Assembly (NCBI GenBank): GCA_021018815.1
Contig: JAITYX010000041.1
Span: forward strand, 4,402,001 to 4,466,000
Length of the DNA: 64,000 nt
DNA from: Talinum fruticosum
Taxonomy: Eukaryota; Streptophyta; Magnoliopsida; Caryophyllales; Talinaceae
Direction: 5' to 3'
Shown: one piece after another, positions 46,295-58,908 of the stretch
Numbering within the stretch: position 1 is the first letter of the stretch
How the letters are laid out: each line of letters opens with the position of its first letter
Notes under the pieces: generated by a model
Databases searched by the model: none
Told to the model about the DNA's origin: nothing
The model's input: the letters and a program-made list of their open reading frames with translations, nothing else
Translations under genes and position numbers: made by a program

Positions 46295-48131
46295 CCAAGC
46301 ATTTAACACAAAAGTTTGTATTCTTTTTCTGGGTTTGTCTCTCTCTGAGTCTCTCCCCGTCACAACCCAGTTCAACAATCTAGATCACCTCCAGAGCTTT
46401 TATGTCCAGTTGCACCAAGTTCGATTTTTCATTCAACCATTTCAGCATCCCTTATCCCCAAGAAATACTGTTTGAACTTTTTGTGTATTTTTGACAAAAT
46501 CAAAATTGAATAATGATGGGCTTCCGCACTATTTTAATAGTTTTTGAATTTGTTAATTGCAGACTATTATTCAACTACAACCCAGTTCACTAATAAACCA
46601 TTGTTATTGTATTAATTAATGGTACTTGACTCAAAAAAAAAAAAACAAAAAAACTAGTGCCTTTTGTTTGGTCCATTTTGATCTCGTCCCATTTTTCTCT
46701 GTCCAGGCCGATTCTTATTCAGTCCGAACTACAATCTACTGTCCAATCTTCAATCTACCCCAGTTTGGATTTTGATTTTTTTCAGTCCGAACTACGATGT
46801 GCTCTCCAATCTTCAATCCAACCCAGTTTGGATTTTGACCGATGAACAACCTTATCAGTCACTAACAAATCCGTGATTGCAGAGTATTTTACACAAGAAT
46901 TTCTTTTTACCAATTCAAAACCAAAAAGGCTAAAAGTTCTTAATTTCAGAGTCCTGTTATTAGCCAAAGGCAAGTATGACTGCATTGACGAGATGGAAAC
47001 AATATACGAATTCATGCATCTTCCATATCCAAATTTATATCCTAAAATCCAACTGTTAGACAAGATTAAAGGGAGGGTGTCTAATGTAGCAATCTTTTCC
47101 TGAATATTAAAATTACAAATTCATGTATCTTAAAAATGTAAATGAGCATGGGAAGAAACATACTGGTACTGGGCGCTGAACTGAATAGCAACCTCGTGAC
47201 GAGATAATTGTCGCCGTATTCCCGGACTGCCTTAACAACCCCGGATCATCTCCTATAAATAGCGAACAATTAAAGGAGTACAACCCAAAAGAAAGAAAAT
47301 GTGCATTTCACATTTAAAACACCGTACAGCACGTGAACGTCATTATCCGTAGAATTAATGTGGAATTTTCAAGTAAAAGAAAAATTGAAGAAGGGAAACA
47401 AAGGGATAAGTATAAAGCATTTCCATTTTACAAAAGTTGGCTACTGTAATATAAAAAAATAAAATAAAAAGGAAGACAGGAAGCGTGGAACACGCGGCAC
47501 CAACTAAATTACAAAGTTTCAACTGTTTTTTTTTTAAATATCCAAATAATACAAATTAGGGACATTAAGTTAATAGTGGTCACTAACCTATCTTTCACCC
47601 TCCTCCATATTTAAATTTGAAGGGAGTAATTTTCTCAATTTAAGAAAATTGTGTAGTGAGAGAATATTAGACTCTTAATACCTTCCCATCCTCGACTCAA
47701 TTCAACCCATTGAATTATCCTCCGAAATAGGGGTTCAATATGAGTTAGCCACCTTACCAAAAATATTAATAGTTATTGTGAAGGATACTAACATCACGAT
47801 CCCAATAATACCAATGAGATATTAAATATGATCCCAATAACACAAATGACAGAAATTAAAGTCACAATCACAGCCAAAATGGAGGCATTGCGTATATAGG
47901 ATGAGTTTTGAGCGTAAATCATCAAATGTGTAAACTCCATGAAGCAGGAATAATCGGTAATAAAGGTATGATACTAAGGGCCTATTCGTTTTAATTGTTA
48001 AAACTAGTGGTTATAAAGTTTATAACGCTTATGAGTTGTTATGAGTCATTATGAGTACATTATGAGATTTTATAATTAACGGTTATAAGCATGTATGAGT
48101 CGCTATAGTGATTATAAGTTTGGTTATAAGT

Positions 48132-48132
<1 letters not shown>
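46295..48132. other. Upstream region of RIP gene 2, no supported gene
   Basis: AT-rich. It contains a 63-bp tandem duplication (see next entry) and, at 47160-47270, a less AT-rich patch that I could not assign. Confidence 0.5.
46718..46840. repeat. Two-copy tandem repeat of about 63 bp
   Basis: Copies start at 46718 and 46781 with TTCAGTCCGAACTAC and contain TCCAATCTTCAATC and CCCAGTTTGGATTTTGA. Confidence 0.88.

Positions 48133-48210
<78 letters not shown>
48133..48210. repeat. (TAA)n microsatellite
   Basis: About 26 uninterrupted trinucleotide units. The poly-Tyr and poly-Ile frames over it are artefacts. Confidence 0.97.
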
Positions 48211-48325
48211 GAGTGAGTGACGTCTACATACCGGTTAGGAGAGGAATTCTCGGGAGGGAGAGAGAGGAACGAGGAGGGAAACGCGAGGAGGGTGGTACAA
48301 GAAGTACACAGGAGAGGAATTCTCA

Positions 48326-49525
48326 TTGTTCATAGAAAATTTACTCCCCATTTTAGACAAATGTGGTCTAAGAGGAATTTTCCATAAGATAGATAAAGTG
48401 AGTGATGTCTACATACCATTTAGGAGAGGGAGATCGAGGAACACAAGATTCAACTTTGATAGATATTGGAGGAGGGAAGATGTTATCCGGAGAACCATTT
48501 ATCTAAATAACACCAAGTATTAGAGGTCATAGAATCAAAGTATGCATGGCAAAATATGATCAAGCAATGAAGAGAACAAATCACAAAAGGAGACAGAGCT
48601 TTGAGAAGAAGGCAAAGGAAGTGTGGCAGAAGAAGGAGGATAAACAAACACGAGATCTTAAACTTGCGGATGAGCCAAGAAGAAAAGCAAAATGTGAAGA
48701 TTATGGAAGGCAACATAAACCAAGCATTTGTGGAATGGTTAAGCGAAGCATTGTATGTACCTCGGATGAACCTAGAGATTTCCATACGCTAGCCTCAATG
48801 CCGATAGCAAAATTTGATCATTGGGTTAGAGTATGTGCTTTAAGCAAGTTTAAGTTCATACTAACAATAGAGCAAAGGAGCGAGATGGAAGAGTCACTTA
48901 AGAACCTAAAGGAGTTGAATTAATGGTTTGTGGAATACTAAAAATGGGACATATATATAGCTAGTGAAACAAGGAGGGTTTAGATAGAAACTTTTGGAGC
49001 CCCCATGGGTGGACAAGAGAGAATTTCATAAACATGGTTGAGGTTTGGGGAAGCGTAATTTGCCTAGGAGACGATATAGATTCAATGGAGTCTTTGAAAT
49101 TGTTATTAGACACCGATGTGATGGACATCATTGACGGACAATTCGTTTTACAACTCAATGATTGAAGATACATAATAACAGTCAAAGAATGTGGATAATC
49201 CATCCTGCTAATCCGGAAAATCCAAGCATCGAGTGGAAGAGTCAAACTCAAACCTTGGATGAATAGGCCGGGAAGAGACAAGTGGAAGAGTTAGCAGCAG
49301 AGTGTGAGTTGGATGGCATCGACCAAAGGAAGAATGACAAGTTGGCAACGGATGAAGATGGAGAGAAATATGAAAAGTTGGCAAATTTTGAACTGGAAGT
49401 GGGAAAGAGCAATCAACAATCGACAAGGCAATAGTTAGTATTAACTCATTAACAAAGATCAAGACGGTTAGTTTTAGCAAAAATGGTTTCTCTCGGGAGA
49501 TCGTTAAACTATCTCTTAATTATCC
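48326..49525 (+). pseudogene. Degenerate coding-like DNA, left part
   Basis: The longest frame (48546-48923, 125 codons) is rich in Lys/Glu/Arg and includes a possible zinc-knuckle remnant, CEDYGRQHKPSIC. More charged short frames follow to 49500. No domain is certain. It looks like an old retroelement (gag of an LTR element or a LINE). It is interrupted at 49526 by a solo LTR and continues at 52669. Confidence 0.3.
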
Positions 49526-51541
49526 TGTAACGACTCGTCCCTAAGAAAGTAATTAACCTTAAGTGCATTAAAAATTAGCTTGAGCGCGTGCATTTCGAAT
49601 TCTCAAATATTTTCATATTACTCATGTGTATACACGTATGTGTATATATATATATATATGTCAATGTTGTTTAAAATGTAGGAACCGGATGATGACAACG
49701 ACGACGCATGAACATATTTTATAAATTTTAATGACTCATAAGATAATTAGCATTATTATGTAGCTAATTTACTTGTGAGTTCTAAAAATCCTTAAACAAA
49801 TAAAATTAACATAATTTGTATAAACTTAATATTACTAAAAATAAAATTTCCTAGATTAAGATGAGCTTAAATAGAAAAGATGATGATAAGTATGAAGAGG
49901 GAAAATTAGAGTCTGGATTAGACAAGCTCGCAAGAGAAATGGGCCGGAGAAGGGTTAGGTCGGATGGCGCATTACAAGAGGGGAGGAGAGGGGGTATAAA
50001 AACGTAAAGAAACCTAAAGCTGTCATTTTTCCCTAAACCTAAAACCTGTTAATTCACAAACCTCTCCCTCTCCCTCTCCCTCTCTCACCACCGAAACCCT
50101 CCCCCTCTCGCCCTGCGTCCGCCCGTTTTCACCACCCACCGACGCCATCGGCGGCCCTGCAGCCACGCCAACGGTCGCCGCCAACTAGCCACCAACGCCA
50201 CCACCATCATCTTCACCGGTCTCCTCCTCCAACACCCAAAACGCGCCTCCTCCTTCACTAACCTTCACCGCCACCGCCCTCGGCCACCACCGCAGCTTCG
50301 CTCCGGCCACCCCGGTTCGACGCCACCACCAACACCACCGATCTCCATCAAAAACCCTAACCGCCAGCCAACGCCAAGAAATAGCCCTCCGTCACTCCCC
50401 TCGGTGTCTGTTCGATCGCCGCCCGGCGCCAGCGACCACCACTGCCGCCGTCGGTTTACGCCTTGACCGCCACCCCACTGTCACCACTCCAGCCACCAAC
50501 CACCAGCACACCAACGTTCTCACCCCCATCTTTCCCCGGTTTTGTCCGGTTTACGCCCGGTTACGCCGGTTTGGTCACGGCTACCCTTGCCCTCGAGCCG
50601 TCCGGCCTCAGCCGCCTTCTGCCGGTCACCGGCGCCGCTGACTACCACCGACGATCGCTCCGCCCGCAGCCGCTCTGCTCCGTTCGATCCAACCCTCCGA
50701 TCCTCAAACCACCAACCTCAACTACCTCAAAAACTCCTCTTAAATTAACCTCCTCCATCTAACTCGCTTAGGGTAAAATTTTCGATTCAATTACGTCAAT
50801 TTAATTTTTTGGGTTAATTTTCAGATTCGATTCTTCGAGTATTTTTAATTTAATTATTTGAGTTGTAATTGGTATTACGTTACTGTTTGGTGATTTAAGT
50901 TGGATTATGATTTGTTTATGACTCGATTCATGAAATTTGGGAAGATCCGGTGATAGTTGATATGTGTTGGATATACTGAAAATTGAAGAAAAACCATGAA
51001 CAATCTCCGTATGAAGGACATTTATGGACAAACCCCTGTATGAAGGGTATTTGTGGACAATTTACGTATAAGGACATTCAGGAAGTAATTACGAGTTAGG
51101 AATTACTTTTGATTAGTTTACATGGTTATTTAACCTAATGAAGAGATTAATGGACAGATTGAGGATGAGGATGATAATTAATTGTGGGCAGTATATGAAG
51201 CCGAAGAGTGAGGATTGACCTCTTTGGGGAAATAAGTATGCCCTTTCAAAATAAAATAAGGTTAGACAACAAGTACATAAAAGAGTGAATAAAGGGGTTT
51301 GCCTAATGAATAGCTAATAACAACAATTAAAAGTATAAACTTTCTTTGGTTTTAAAGCAAGTACTGTGTGAATATCATTTATCAATGAGTTTTGGTAGAA
51401 AAAGCAAGGCAAGTGTTTGGTGTACTACATATAAACATATTTATGTATGCATCTTATAAAAGAAATCAATAAACGAATCTTATGAGTTAGAGATAACATT
51501 AATATTATTTAGAAGAGAATTATGTATTTGGTTATAAAGAC

Positions 51542-51626
<85 letters not shown>

Positions 51627-52663
51627 TGGCATGCGTTGTGTAAAATGAGAAAAACAAATGTTATATAGAGTAAAGACATCACTAATATCCTTTAGTAGAA
51701 GCTAACTCTATTAGTTTTCGTTTCAAGTAATTTTGAAATAATTTAATAAATAAATAAGCCATAAAATTCAGTTTATTAATAAAACTCTTATGTCCTTAAT
51801 TAAGGTCATCAAACACCAGCGTCATGCGTTCATCCGGATTCCGCCGAGAAAGAAAAAGAAGGAGGAACGTCGGCAAGTTACGTTCATTGATCGTGCCCTT
51901 CGAGTATTTTATTTACGAATCAAGGCCGGATATGGCCGCCATTAACAACAATAAAGATTCGTTTGTAAATAATATCTGCCATCATTAATATGGACCCGCC
52001 CATCAAGTGCCAATATTTGGTACGCCCAATATCCAGAGTTGGTAACCCCGTAACGGTTAACCGCCTTCAACCGGACTATCCGATCGGTGCAGGTGTGTGC
52101 ACATGCGTTTAGGGAAACCCGATGATCTTAAAGAGATCCATTCGAGATAATTAATTAACAACGGTTTTACATTGTTCACTCTCCCTCATTTACAAATGAA
52201 TTGAAATGCATGCGCTCAACTCAATTATTTCATAATTATTATTTTATTGCATGATAGTGAATGGATTGAGTTTCGACTCACATTGCGAAAATATTTTTTT
52301 CTTGTTTTGTTTTAGGTAAGAATAGTGAAGACGGCAGGTCGTAGAAGGATCATGTTCAAGACTTAGGGACCCTGGCTCGCCATGATAGCCTTTTGGAGAC
52401 AAGTACATAAGTGTCGTGGGTTAAGAACTAATGAATGTTGGGTTACCGCGTACTTTTGTTCGGCTTTGTACATATTATAGTTTTCTTTTGTAGTTGATTG
52501 TTAAATAGAGTAATCTAAGCTGAATAGTTTAGTATTTGACTCTTGTTAGCCTTGCCCTTCCCGCTGGTAAGGGCGGCGGTGACGCTTCTAACCCTTTCGT
52601 TGCGCTAATCACTGGTAGTGGGTTGCTTAACCTAAACTAGTGATTATGGGTTGGGGCGTTACA
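49526..52663 (+). mobile_element. Solo LTR of 3.1 kb with perfect target duplication
   Basis: Begins TGTAACGACTCGTCC and ends GGGGCGTTACA, with TATCC on both sides (49521-49525 and 52664-52668). Length 3138 bp. A TATA box (TATAAAAA) lies at 49995-50002, followed by a CT-rich leader (50060-50110) and a C-rich segment to about 50760 with a splice-donor-like GGGTAAAAT. No gag or pol lies inside. This fits an LTR left by recombination between the two LTRs of a full element. The last 560 bp match the window's left edge (1-549). The 99-codon proline-rich frame at 50463-50762 is a composition effect. Confidence 0.85.
51544..51623. repeat. (TA)n microsatellite in the solo LTR
   Basis: About 40 uninterrupted TA units. 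Confidence 0.97.
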
Positions 52664-52668
52664 TATCC

Positions 52669-54133
52669 TGTGGAATTTGATCAAGGCATGACACAACAAA
52701 ATAATTATGTGCACGAGTATCCTACCAAAGGAGAATAATGTTGATGCAAATGCCAATACAAATCGAGGGCTGTTGAGTGATGAGTGCAATTCCCATTCAC
52801 ATGAGTAAGAAGACAACAGTGAATCACCTGTCCCATCCACCAGGTTTTGACACTCCCATCAATATTGACATCTCAACCTATGAGCATCAAGAGAGAAATA
52901 TAGAAGCTAGGAAAGAATTAAAAGGTCACAAGAAGACTACGAAGTCCGAAATCAAAGACAAACCTAAGAAAAAGAAGACAAATTCAAAAAGTTTAGACTT
53001 ACAATCTCAATCGAGCAATAATACTACTCGAGTATGCAGCGGAATGCAAAGGAAGCAATCCAGATTGGAAGCATCGTGGGTTTGAAAATTATCCAGAATG
53101 AAGAGGTTACTTTAAGAAGAATCATAAGGTCTTTAAAGAAGACCAAGTCGGCAATGGAATCTAGAGTCAAACCCCAAGCACCGGAAGGAGAAGGATCCGA
53201 GCCCACGGACAAGGAGAACTACGAGTGTACAATTTAAAGGCGCTAGGTTTTGATTTTAGAACTAATATGACCTCCAACGACTCAAATTTTCATACGGACA
53301 TTTCGTGGAATAGGTGGTAGGTCTAGATGTTTGAGGATGCACTCATCGGCCCGTGCGATTGTTAGGGAAAGAAGAAAGGGATGAAATGCGGTTTTGGGTG
53401 TGTGATAGAAGGGTGCTTGGGTGACTTAAACTGGACCTCCCGAGTTACTCGTTTTCTATGGAAATTGTAATTAGAAGCAATGTTTAGGCACTTCTACAAG
53501 CATTGTAGATAACAAATTGATTCCATTTGCACCGGGTTCAGCGGATTTGAAGAAATTAGAAACTGGAGGATTCAATACAAGCTATTTGGAATGGGAGATG
53601 GGATGGTGGTCTTCGAGGGTGAGAAAGTTGAATTTTAAGTGAATTTCAACCCTTTTTTTGTTGTTGGACTAAAAATGAAGAAGAACAAGAAAGGTAACAG
53701 TGAAAAGAATGAGTAGTAATGGAAACTTAAAGGCCCTTGGTGCCCCGAATTTTCATAATACACAATGTTGGATCTTTGGAGAGAGGGATTTAATCAACTA
53801 AGAAGGGTTGAAGATGGTGGAAATAATTCAATGGAAAGGATATATAGCAGCCATAATTGTAACCTCCAGAAAGCTTGAGTTGGCATTTATGGAGTGAATT
53901 TTGGGGAAAGTTTGATGAGAGAGAAATTGGTTGCCACTTTTTTACTTTGGTGAAAGACTTTAATGGAGGATTCAGGAGAGAGTTTTCGGGACAGGTTGAG
54001 GTGGATGTCGATTTTATTTCTTCTTTCCTGTTCTTTATGACCAGTTTATCTACCTCGGTGGCATAGTAAATTTTGTTGTATTTGATGTTCAACCTTTTGT
54101 CTCTAATAGACTATTAATAATAATAAAAAAAAA
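52669..54133 (+). pseudogene. Degenerate coding-like DNA, right part
   Basis: Continuation of 48326-49525 across the solo LTR. Short charged frames run from 52777 to 53237 (for example KPKKKKTNSKSLDL). From there to 54110 many plus-strand fragments are separated by stops. The segment ends in an A run (about 54123-54133), which would suit the 3' end of a LINE. Neither a reverse transcriptase motif nor a zinc knuckle is clear enough to name it. Confidence 0.25.
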
Positions 54134-54870
54134 TCAAACTATATTTTCTCTTTTCTTACAATGTAATGTTCATTTTTTCAATAAGTAATATTCATTTTTT
54201 TCATTAATATTTATTTTATTATAATTAAACATTCATCATGATTTGTAACAAATTGGTTAGCTAACTAGTGTCTATGAGCAAACATTGGTTAAATGCATTA
54301 TTACCATATGTTAATTCAATGAGTCCACGTTCTAACATTTCAATTCTTAATAATTCCTATTGATTTTTAAAATTCTCATTCATTTCTTTCTAAAATAATA
54401 TTCATTTTTTCAGTCACAAGTATTCATGTTTTCTAAAGTGAAATTCACTTTTTCTATATTTGCATATTATCTAATTGTTTTTCTAGTTTTTCATGTGACC
54501 AACTACTACCTCCTCCCAAAATCAAAAAAATTAAAAATTGAACACCACTACTACTACCCTATCTCCGCCCCAACTTATCATCATCTATGGCCATCTTTCT
54601 AACTGGCTTACCAACGACGACATTCGCCTGTGACCAATGAGAACTCCGACGAACTCCATCCGCCACCCCTGCCCACGCACCGATGTGTCCCATCTTCTCC
54701 ATCTTTCTTTCTTGAAAAACCTTAGACCTATCTCGAAAATTCCAAGATTATTCTCAATTCAAGAAAAAATTGAGCACCATTACAATAAGCCCATAGGAAA
54801 AATGAATCCAATTACCACAGATTTGGGAAAGTTATACAAATTTACTAAATTAATTCAAAATTTAAAATCC
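54134..54870. other. No supported gene
   Basis: AT-rich DNA. The 98-codon plus frame at 54637-54933 has no recognisable domain. Confidence 0.5.
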
Positions 54871-54874
54871 AAAA

Positions 54875-55087
54875 TCAAAAACCATAAATATATCCAGATC
54901 GATCGATCAAGAGTAGAGAGATTATGTTTGTGAAGGTAGAGATCGAAGATGTCGTCGAAGTGATTGTCATGATCTGTAAAGAGAGGTTAGATTCTGGATC
55001 TTTGAAACAGTCATGGAGCCAATAGTCGTAGAAGCGAGGGGAAAAGTGGAGGAGGTCCCACCACTGGTCGAAGAAACCTTCGCTCAT
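54875..55087 (-). pseudogene. Possible ERD15-like gene fragment
   Basis: The first 32 codons read [20 protein letters not shown] then [12 protein letters not shown]. This resembles the short conserved block of plant ERD15/CID-type proteins (acidic-aromatic, EWWDLV...FRDYWL), which are small stress-responsive proteins that bind poly(A)-binding protein through another motif. A splice-like or frame break follows near 54970; a different frame then gives [14 protein letters not shown]. No further exons are visible. It is either a decayed gene or a captured exon, and the resemblance is short. Confidence 0.3.
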
Positions 55088-55664
55088 CTGTCCGTGTCGC
55101 TTTTCTCTCTACTTTAGTGAGTTCGAATTCCTCTGTCATGGCTGAACCCTAATTAATTAATAAAAATAATTCTACTAATTGAGAATTTAATAGGAGAGAG
55201 GAGAGAGAATTTGATTGCTTAAGGTGGCATGGAGGAGAGAGAAAGAGAGATGGGAAGAAAGGAAAGGGTCTCGATATCAAAACAAAATGAATACTAACTT
55301 TATGCTTTAAGTTACTCAATTTACTAAATTGCCTGCCATTAATGAGGCGCACATAAACTCAGCCGTTAGATGCGATTGATCTGATGGCTCTGATGAAGTT
55401 TGCACGAAAAAGGTTTGCACCCCTTGCGGTTTAAACTTCAACCTGATTCTGCACTCACATACACACACCCACATGCACACACATGAAAATAAATGACAAG
55501 TACTATTACAACTATAACATAAAATCAACAATACTAATAAGTCCTATTTAATTAAATACTCTAAATAATATTGTCTTGATATCTAATATCAAACTTCATT
55601 AATAAAATTAGCATAATATTTTAGTCAATGAAAACAGCTATCAAACTCCTCATTTTAAGTCAAA
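55088..55664. other. No supported gene
   Basis: AT-rich with a purine-rich patch at 55190-55265 and a short CACACA-type repeat at 55455-55485. Confidence 0.5.
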
Positions 55665-55751
55665 CTATTTTGTAATAATATCACGAGGTATTCGTAATGC
55701 AATCTTTTTCAATGCTTCTTCCACTATTTGATTATTTTGAACATTTATATC
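55665..55751 (-). pseudogene. C-terminal end of the transposon relic interrupted by CACTA 3
   Basis: An open minus-strand frame NVQNNQIVEEALKKIALRIP ends in a stop at 55665-55667. It joins in frame with the relic at 60103-60420 if CACTA 3 and one copy of its ATC duplication are ignored. Confidence 0.5.
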
Positions 55752-56869
55752 CACTACTACAAGAACCACTCTTACCTACGGTTAACCGACGTCGCATATG
55801 TGATCGTCATCGTATGTAGCATCTTTTACTACGGTTTAAAAGCGTAGTAACGAGTTACTCAATGACGACGGTTCTTACTTTAGAATCGTCGTCATAGGTC
55901 CTACACAAAAATCCCTACAGGGTATATGACGAAGGTTCTTACATTAGAACCATCGTCATAGGTATTACACAAAAATGAAAAATTGTTCTAGGCGGGGCAT
56001 ATGACGACGGTTCTAATATAAGAACCGTCGTCATAGGTTAGAATTTTTTATAGTTTTTATAGTTTTTCGTACCCTCTCGTACAAATACACTGCAAAATAC
56101 ATCACAACTTACAACAACCAACGAATCGCAATTTTCCAATATAAATTAAAATTTTTTCCACTTACTACAACCACAAGAAGTTCTATCTTGAACAAGTTCG
56201 ACAACACAATTTTATATTTTACAATAAGTTCTAGGAATGAATATATTACAATGATGTGAAATTATAATACAAAGAGTAATCTTTCAATATTTATGTGAAA
56301 AGTTTATCTCTATTTACCCAAAGTGATGCTTTTGTCGTAGATTTAGTTATGTCGTTGTCTTTATGATGATATTCCTTACTTGGAGTTGTTGCAGAGGTAT
56401 CCTGGACAACATATATACATCATATTTGTTGTTCACACTACCTCTGCAAGAACTCCAAGCAAGCAATATAGTCATAAACATAAACATATAACTCAATCTA
56501 CTAAAAAGCATTTTTTAAGGAAAATATAGATGAATCTTTTGGCATAAATATTGAAATCATTTAAACAACAAAGTTTCAAGAGAAAAAATGAACGTTTTGA
56601 CATAAGTACTAAAAAGAAATACACAAAGAGGTGGACAACATAAAAACTCAATGATATCGCCCACGAACTCGTCAAGAGTGAGCTCATTACTCCTCTAAGG
56701 AAAATTGTCTCGGTTATCGGAAAATGCAATTAGAAAATCGGGGATGAAGGTAACACTTAGGAGTTTAGTCCTTTTGACCCTCATCGAATAATGATCTTCT
56801 AGCCCGTTCGTTGGAGAGCTTAGTCCTTTGTTTGCTTGCTTGGAGTTCGTGCGGGGGTAGAGGTGGATA

Positions 56870-57344
56870 ACCTCACTTACGCTTAGGTAGGTTCCTCTTC
56901 TTTTCCCGAGGAGGTTCCTCCCCTTCTCATTCGGTAAGTTCCTTCGGATGGGAGAAGAACGAGAGAAAGGGCCCTCCACCGATTCACTTGCTCTCCAAGA
57001 GGAGACCGGACGATAATCCCATGCTTGAAGTGGCACCTTCGCCCATCGCATCACTCAGCGATGAGTGCGAATTGCTTACTCGGATGTCTACAAGATGGTC
57101 AAAGTGGTGCTTTACCCATGCTTCAAGGAGGTCCCAGTCGAAATGCAACACAACTTGTTTGAGAGTATGAGTTTCATCAAAGTCTACAAAATCCTATTTT
57201 ATAGCATCATCAATTAGAAGGTTGTAGAATGTCTTTGCAACGAGGGACGGGCAGCAATTAGCAACAACAACTTGCTCGGTACGGTCCCTATTAAAGCGTG
57301 GGCACAATTTCTCGTAACCAGTCTGTAAGTGCCGTGTAACTCAT
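56870..57344 (-). pseudogene. Unknown ORF in CACTA 3, homologous to Tat antisense unit A
   Basis: I do not recognise the family. The minus strand from about 57320 encodes GYEKLCPRFNRDRTEQ, then FYNLLIDDAIK, a stop codon, and DWDLLEAWVKHHFDHLVD. The antisense ORF of the Tat element has GYEKLCP, FNRAEAEE, FYRLLIDDVVK and EWGILEAWVE in the same order and spacing. The following DNA also matches (CTTGGAGAG ... TCGGTGGAGGGCCCT), and the end encodes RNLPNEKGRNLLGKRRG, two units of the same charged repeat. A likely ATG is at 57344. It is broken by at least one stop and two frameshifts. It lies in the sense direction of the CACTA element. Confidence 0.6.
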
Positions 57345-57485
57345 TTTCACTATGATTGAAGGAGAGAGTTAAATCAAAAAATTATTCTTACCAACTCCTT
57401 CAATAAAGCCTCTACCCCTCTTCCCATTCAAAGAATTTTTTTGCTTTCAATTGTTTACGTATATTTTATATATATATATATATAT

Positions 57486-58135
57486 ATAGTTTCCTTTTAC
57501 TTCAATTTGATGTATTATACATTATCATAAACTAGACATGATTTTTTTTTTTGAAATTTTATATAATGAATAGCACAATTAATATGAATAAAATATTGAG
57601 GCAATCCCTTTAATTCGCTTTAATTACCCCAAGACATAATTACAATCGGAGTTCGTATAACCGTTGTTATCTTTAACAAATGAGATCAGGTTCACAAGGC
57701 AAGATATAAAGTCTATGTGAAGCATGGGTCGAGTACACAAAAAAGGGAAAAGGGATAAAAGATTTATTGGAGAGAAAGGTGGTACACAATCACAAAATTA
57801 GTAATAATCCCTATTGTTTATCACATTTTTCTCCAATAAAGCCTTTATCTCTTTTCTCTATCTTCATGGACCAACCGAGGCTGTACATAAAGACTTTATG
57901 TCTTACCCAGTGAATTCGACCTCATTGCTAAAGTCAACAAGGGTTATGGGAACTTCGGTTCTAGCTGTGATTTGGGTTGTTAAAGCAAACTAAGTGGTTG
58001 ACCTCAACATTTCATTGATATTCATTATTATCTTATGCATAAAGCAAACTTCAAAAAATTATGTACTCTAGTTTACGATCATGTATAATACAACAAACTT
58101 GCACCCAAAAAGGAAGCCAAAAATTTAGGTAGTTG
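57486..58135. repeat. Foldback (long hairpin) repeat, copy 1
   Basis: Two arms of about 300 bp pair imperfectly. Left-arm blocks GTTTCCTTTT, GATGTATTATACAT, ACATGATTTTTTT, TGAGGCAATCCCTTTAATT and AGATTTATTGGAGA find reverse complements in the right arm in mirrored order (TTCTCCAATAAAG at about 57830, AAAGCAAACTAAG at 57985, CATGTATAATACAACAAACTTGC at 58080-58100). Preceded by a short TA tract. No coding capacity. Confidence 0.8.
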
Positions 58136-58305
58136 GATAAATTAGTCCACCCCCAACTTCAACTCATCAAAATAAATAAATTTGATAACAAATTTATCTT
58201 TATGACAAGTATTTGGGAAGATCCTTATATCCAAATACCTTTCCAATTTTTTACATTTTTACATTTATATTTTTTCCCTTTTCATAATTATATATATATA
58301 TATAT

Positions 58306-58908
58306 ATAGTTTCCTTTTGCTTCCAATTTTGATGTATTATACATTTATCATAAAACTAGACATGATTTTTTTAAATTTACGTAATTCATAAGATAATAAT
58401 GAAATAAGGAATGAAATGTTGAGGCCACCCCTTTAATTTCCTTTAACGACACAAGACATGATAGGAACCAGAATTCTCTTGTTGTGATTAACAATGATGT
58501 TTATTTTATAAGATAAAACATGGAGTGTACATGCAACATAGGTCGATCAACAAATAAGGGTAGAAGGATCGATGAGTCAAATGGAAACAAAAGGTCATAA
58601 ATATCACCTTTTGTTTCCATTTGACTCCTCGACCTTCTATCCTTTTTGTGGATTAGCCTATGTTGCATATACACTTCATATTTTGTCTTGTAAAACCGAA
58701 CTCATTGTTAATCATAACAAGGGAACTTTGCTTCCTGTTATGTTTTCGGTCGTTAAAGCAAATTAAATAGATGAACTCAACATTTTATTGATATTTCATT
58801 ATTGTCTTATGGATTATGTAAACTTCAAACAAATCATGGCCTCTAGCTTACGATCATGTATAATACAACAAACTTGCAACCAAAAAGGAAACCGAAAATT
58901 TAGATAAT
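58306..58908. repeat. Foldback (long hairpin) repeat, copy 2
   Basis: A second copy in direct orientation about 820 bp downstream. Its centre is a perfect 22-bp stem (58571-58592 region: GTCAAATGGAAACAAAAGGT) with a 10-base loop, and pairing extends imperfectly for about 300 bp each side. Copy and flanking 150 bp together form a tandem duplication with copy 1. Transcripts would fold into a long double-stranded RNA. Confidence 0.85.

Noticed and set aside
47160..47270. Possible minus-strand exon upstream of RIP gene 2
   Set aside because: Less AT-rich and partly open, but no splice-supported neighbours and no recognised product.
48060..48335. Poly-Tyr and poly-Ile ORFs
   Set aside because: Translation of the TAA microsatellite.
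50463..50762. Proline-rich ORF in the solo LTR
   Set aside because: C-rich composition, no domain, starts inside an LTR leader-like region.
48326..54133. Naming the split coding-like region a LINE
   Set aside because: The terminal A run fits, but I could not find a reverse transcriptase or endonuclease motif, so it stays unassigned.
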